Shown here: piece by piece, positions 30,161 through 33,034 of the stretch | How the letters are laid out: every line of letters begins with the position of its first letter | Position numbering within the stretch: position 1 is the stretch's first letter | NCBI GenBank assembly: GCA_012521895.1 | Contig: JAAYLK010000043.1 | Coordinates: 1-33,034 of the forward strand | Length of the DNA stretch: 33,034 nt | Direction: 5' to 3' | Source: Clostridiales bacterium | Lineage (GTDB): Bacteria > Bacillota > Clostridia > Christensenellales > Aristaeellaceae | Notes under the pieces: generated by a model | Seen by the model: the letters and a program-made list of their open reading frames with translations, nothing else | Databases searched by the model: none | Told to the model about the DNA's origin: nothing | Program-made: the position numbers and the translations under genes

Positions 30161-31234
30161 TTAAGTCTGAATCTTCAACTGCTCATCCAGTGAGCCGTCA
30201 TCGTCATAGACCAGGAAGTCCAGCATGGAAAGGTACACGGTGTCCCCCACCAGGTACTGGCGGTAGTCCCGCCCGTCAGTGATGACCCGCACGCTGGCCT
30301 TGCCCACCTGCACACGGTAATCGCTGGTGTCGCCAAGGTAATAGGCCGCGGTCACGGTGCCCTTGAAGTCGCCTTCGGATTTGGACATGCGGATGTTCTC
30401 CGGCCGCACCGCCACTTCCACAGCGCCCTTGCGCTCCCCAAAATAGGGCAGCTTCACATCCATGTCCGTCAGGCTGATCACGCCGTCTTTGGACTGGCCC
30501 TTGAAAAAATCCACCTTGCCCAGGAAGTTGGCCACAAACTGGTTGACCGGGCTTTGGTAGATTGTTTCCGGCGCGCCCACCTGCTGCACCACGCCGCGGT
30601 GGATCAGGAAGACCCGGTCGCTCATGGCCATGGCCTCGGTCTGGTCGTGGGTGACATAGACCACGGTGACGCCCAGCTTTCTCTGGATTTCCTTGATTTC
30701 AAAGCGCATGGACTCGCGCAGCTTGGCGTCGAGGTTGGAAAGCGGCTCATCCAGCAGCAGCAATTTGGGCTCTGCCACCAAAGCACGCGCCAGTGCGACG
30801 CGCTGCTGCTGGCCGCCGGAGAGCTGGTTGGGGTAGCGCTCCTTGTACTTGCCCAGGTGGACGATGTCCAGCGCCTTCTGCACGCGGTCTGAAACGGTGT
30901 GCTTGTCCACCTTCTGGATGGTCAGCGGGTAGGCCACGTTCTGGTAGACATCCATGTGCGGCCAGACGGCGTAGCTTTGGAAGACCATGCCCACCCCGCG
31001 CTTTTCCGGCGGCAGGAAGACTTTTTCAGACGACACCAGGGTATCGTCGATATAGATTTCCCCCGTGGTGGGCTTTTCAAAGCCGGCGATCATGCGCAGC
31101 ATGGTGGTCTTGCCGCAGCCGGAGGGCCCCAGCAGGGTAACAAACTCCCCGTCCTGGAAGACCTCGTTAAACAGAGAGAGCACCTGGGTGGTGCCAAAGG
31201 ATTTGGTGACATCGCGGATGGTGACGCTGGACAT
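30161..31234 (-). CDS. Ferric-iron/polyamine-type ABC importer ATPase (FbpC/PotA class)
   Basis: This 357-residue ATPase has Walker A GPSGCGKT (36-43), signature LSGGQQQR (138-145), Walker B LLLLDEP (158-164) followed by SNLDAKLR, and a C-terminal TOBE-like regulatory domain (about 235-345). The phrase FQSYAVWPHMDVYQNVAYPL is typical of the ferric-iron and 2-aminoethylphosphonate ATPase group. AUG is preceded by GGAGGGCAAGA. It lies 13 bases downstream of the fused permease gene, with which it forms an importer. The binding protein is expected to the right of the window. Iron is the likeliest substrate, but polyamine, phosphonate or thiamine cannot be excluded. Confidence 0.88.
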   Translation of the reverse strand: MSSVTIRDVTKSFGTTQVLSLFNEVFQDGEFVTLLGPSGCGKTTMLRMIAGFEKPTTGEIYIDDTLVSSEKVFLPPEKRGVGMVFQSYAVWPHMDVYQNVAYPLTIQKVDKHTVSDRVQKALDIVHLGKYKERYPNQLSGGQQQRVALARALVAEPKLLLLDEPLSNLDAKLRESMRFEIKEIQRKLGVTVVYVTHDQTEAMAMSDRVFLIHRGVVQQVGAPETIYQSPVNQFVANFLGKVDFFKGQSKDGVISLTDMDVKLPYFGERKGAVEVAVRPENIRMSKSEGDFKGTVTAAYYLGDTSDYRVQVGKASVRVITDGRDYRQYLVGDTVYLSMLDFLVYDDDGSLDEQLKIQT

Positions 31235-31247
31235 TCTTGCCCTCCGA

Positions 31248-33034
31248 TCAGATGGTGAATTGGCCCTTGGTAACGCGGCTTAAAAACTGATTAATCAGGA
31301 TAACAATCATCAAAATGCCAAAGGCCATGGCGCTGGCCTGGGGCTGGCTGGTGTAGGTCCAGTACTCATACAGTTGGAAGCCGATGGTCTTGGTGGTGTT
31401 GGAATATAACAAGGTGGTCATGGACAGCTCATAGAAGCAGGGGATGAAAATGAGGAACCAGCCCGCGGCGATGGAGGGGAAGATGAGGGGGCCCGTGACA
31501 CGGCGCATGGTGGTGAGCCAGGAAGCGCCCGACACCTGGGAGGATTCCTCCAGCGACACATGAATCTGGCTGATGGCACTGGTCACCGTGCGCATGCCCA
31601 TCATCATGTACTTGATGAGGTAGGCCACGATGATGATGTAGGCGGTGTTGTAGATGTTGACGCCAAAGCGCCCTTGCATGGTCATGATGAGGCCCAGGGC
31701 GATGACCACGGAAGGCGAGCCCGAACCCAGGGTGATGAGGAAGTCGGGCAGCTTGCGCCCCCTTATGCGGGTGCGCTGCATCAGATAGCTCATCGTGATG
31801 GCCACCAGGATGCCCACGGTGGCGGCCACGGTGGCGAAGATCAGGCTGTTCTTCAAGGAATCCATGGTCTCCGCGCGGGAGAAGATGGTGGACCACTGGG
31901 AGAAGGTGAAGTTGCCCGCGTCCCACAGCGACTTGCCCACGTCGATTTTGAGGCTGGTGGTGAGGATGGTGATGAAGGGCAGGATGACCATCAGCCCGGC
32001 AAACAGGCTGACCAAGATGGTGAGCGGCAGCCGCCAGGCGCGCAGGTCCACGATGTTGGGGCGGGTGGACTTGCCCGACACCGTGATGTACTGCTTCTTG
32101 GCCACCACAAAGTCCGACAGGTACAGGATGAGGATGGCCAGCGCCATTAAAAAGACGGCCAGGCCGGTCGCGTCGTTCAGGCCCTGAGTGCCCCGGCCGT
32201 AGTACTCAATGATGCGCGTGGTGACCGTGTGTACACGGCCCGGCGCGCCGATGATGGAGGGGATGCCGTAGCAAGAGGCCGCGCTGACAAAGACCAACAG
32301 GGCGCCCGCGATCAAGGAGGGCGTCATGATGGGCAGGGTCACCTTGATGAGGGTGACAAAGGGCGAGGCGCCGGAGATGCGGGAGGCCTCCTCCAGGGAG
32401 GGGTCCATCTTCTCCATCGCGCGGGAGATGGTGATGAAGGCGTAGGGGTAATAAAAGGTGGTCAGCACCCAGACCAGGCCGCCCAGGCTGTAGATGTTGA
32501 TGGGGCCGGTGCTGCTGCCCAACTGGAAGAGGCCGCGCAAAAACAGGTTGATGGAGCCCACGTTGGGGTTGAGCAGCCTTAGCCACGCCATGGCGCCCAC
32601 ATAGGGGGGCACCATGTAGGTCATCACGAACAGGCCGCGGAAAAACTTCTTGCCGTGCAAATTGGTGCGCCCCACCAGCCAGGCCAGCGGGAAGGCCAGC
32701 ACCGTCCCCAGCACCATGGCGGACAGGCCCGCCAGGATGGTGTTGAGGAGCGCTGAGCGGTTCATGTTGTAGGAGAACAGCCTCTCAAAGGTGGTCAATG
32801 ACAGGCTGCCCGCGGGCGTCAGCGCGCGCCATAGCAGGAACAGCAGCGGCAGCACCTGGAACACCAGCATGAAGTCCACAATCAGCAGCACCGCCAGCCA
32901 CTTGATGTCCAGGCGCCATTCATGGCTTTGCCGCATGAAGAAATACAGCATCAGCGCGTTGATGATGAGCAGGGCCCCCACCAGCGCCAGCAGCTTGCCC
33001 TGGCTGCCGGTGATGCTTGAAAACCAGTTGCCGC
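31248..33034 (-). CDS. Fused double permease of a ferric-iron-type ABC importer (5' end off the window)
   Basis: At least 594 residues with two tandem binding-protein-dependent permease domains, as in FbpB/ThiP-type proteins. Each half has its own EAA-type loop: EEASRISGASPFVTLIKVTLPIMTP in the first and EESSQVSGASWLTTMRRVTGPLIFP in the second. About twelve membrane helices are visible, plus one extra near the visible N-terminus. A GTG at 32981 could serve as a start, but it has no ribosome site and the frame stays open to the window edge (reading GNWFSSITGSQGKLLALV before it), so the gene is treated as truncated. It couples to the ATPase gene 13 bases downstream. Confidence 0.87.
   Translation of the reverse strand, partial: GNWFSSITGSQGKLLALVGALLIINALMLYFFMRQSHEWRLDIKWLAVLLIVDFMLVFQVLPLLFLLWRALTPAGSLSLTTFERLFSYNMNRSALLNTILAGLSAMVLGTVLAFPLAWLVGRTNLHGKKFFRGLFVMTYMVPPYVGAMAWLRLLNPNVGSINLFLRGLFQLGSSTGPINIYSLGGLVWVLTTFYYPYAFITISRAMEKMDPSLEEASRISGASPFVTLIKVTLPIMTPSLIAGALLVFVSAASCYGIPSIIGAPGRVHTVTTRIIEYYGRGTQGLNDATGLAVFLMALAILILYLSDFVVAKKQYITVSGKSTRPNIVDLRAWRLPLTILVSLFAGLMVILPFITILTTSLKIDVGKSLWDAGNFTFSQWSTIFSRAETMDSLKNSLIFATVAATVGILVAITMSYLMQRTRIRGRKLPDFLITLGSGSPSVVIALGLIMTMQGRFGVNIYNTAYIIIVAYLIKYMMMGMRTVTSAISQIHVSLEESSQVSGASWLTTMRRVTGPLIFPSIAAGWFLIFIPCFYELSMTTLLYSNTTKTIGFQLYEYWTYTSQPQASAMAFGILMIVILINQFLSRVTKGQFTI

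Noticed and set aside
30105-30169. Imperfect direct repeat (CCCTGATCAAGTCTG / CCCTTGATTAAGTCTG) before the metallopeptidase gene
   Set aside because: It occurs only twice, has mismatches and matches no known site. It may be a short duplication and is too weak to list as a feature.
32981-33034. GTG at 32981 as the true start of the iron-type permease
   Set aside because: There is no ribosome site before it and the frame remains open to the window edge, so the start most likely lies beyond the window.
1-33034. CRISPR array, tRNA, rRNA, transposase or prophage genes
   Set aside because: I looked for regularly spaced repeats, tRNA-like cloverleaf sequence, integrases and phage genes and found none.

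Overview
The window looks like a GC-rich member of the Bacillota, most likely class Clostridia. Supporting signs are strong AGGAGG-type ribosome sites, tightly overlapping operons, LacI control, LplB/YtcP-type sugar permeases without their own ATPase, and the DUF5696 and NHL/Yip1 genes usually found with such permeases in Firmicutes. The genus cannot be named from sequence alone. No rRNA, tRNA, CRISPR array, transposase or phage gene was seen.

Left edge (1-1462, minus): the start of a chromate-transporter gene cut by the window edge, translationally coupled to an upstream MATE efflux gene.

Main feature (1916-19650, plus): a ten-gene operon that reads as a beta-1,3-glucan utilisation locus. 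Its order is: secreted solute-binding protein; very large protein with carbohydrate-binding-like domains fused to a second solute-binding domain; permease pair 1; membrane protein combining NHL propeller, TPR and Yip1 domains; secreted DUF5696 protein; permease pair 2; GH16 laminarinase-type endoglucanase; about 1040-residue disaccharide/oligoglucan phosphorylase of the GH94/GH149/GH161 type; LacI regulator. Nearly every junction overlaps or abuts. A promoter with operator-like repeats precedes the first gene, and a bidirectional terminator follows the last. The proposed flow is extracellular cutting by GH16, capture by the binding proteins, import through the two permease pairs powered by an ATPase encoded elsewhere, and intracellular phosphorolysis to glucose-1-phosphate. 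The roles of the NHL-TPR-Yip1 and DUF5696 proteins are unknown, and they are the most interesting part of the window.

Centre (19715-24858, minus): an ABC-2 type exporter (ATPase plus two permeases) downstream of a NarL-type two-component system. The 417-base gap between them holds a strong terminator just before the ATPase gene, a 22-base-period direct repeat and a perfect 12-bp inverted repeat.

Right part (25041-33034): exonuclease III (minus); a divergent pair encoding a GyrI-like/zinc-ribbon protein and a DUF503 protein (plus); methionine gamma-lyase (minus); a non-coding block of successive hairpins; a membrane-anchored MsrB and a YpfJ-type zinc metallopeptidase (minus, one operon); and a ferric-iron-type ABC importer (ATPase plus fused double permease). 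The permease frame runs off the right edge.
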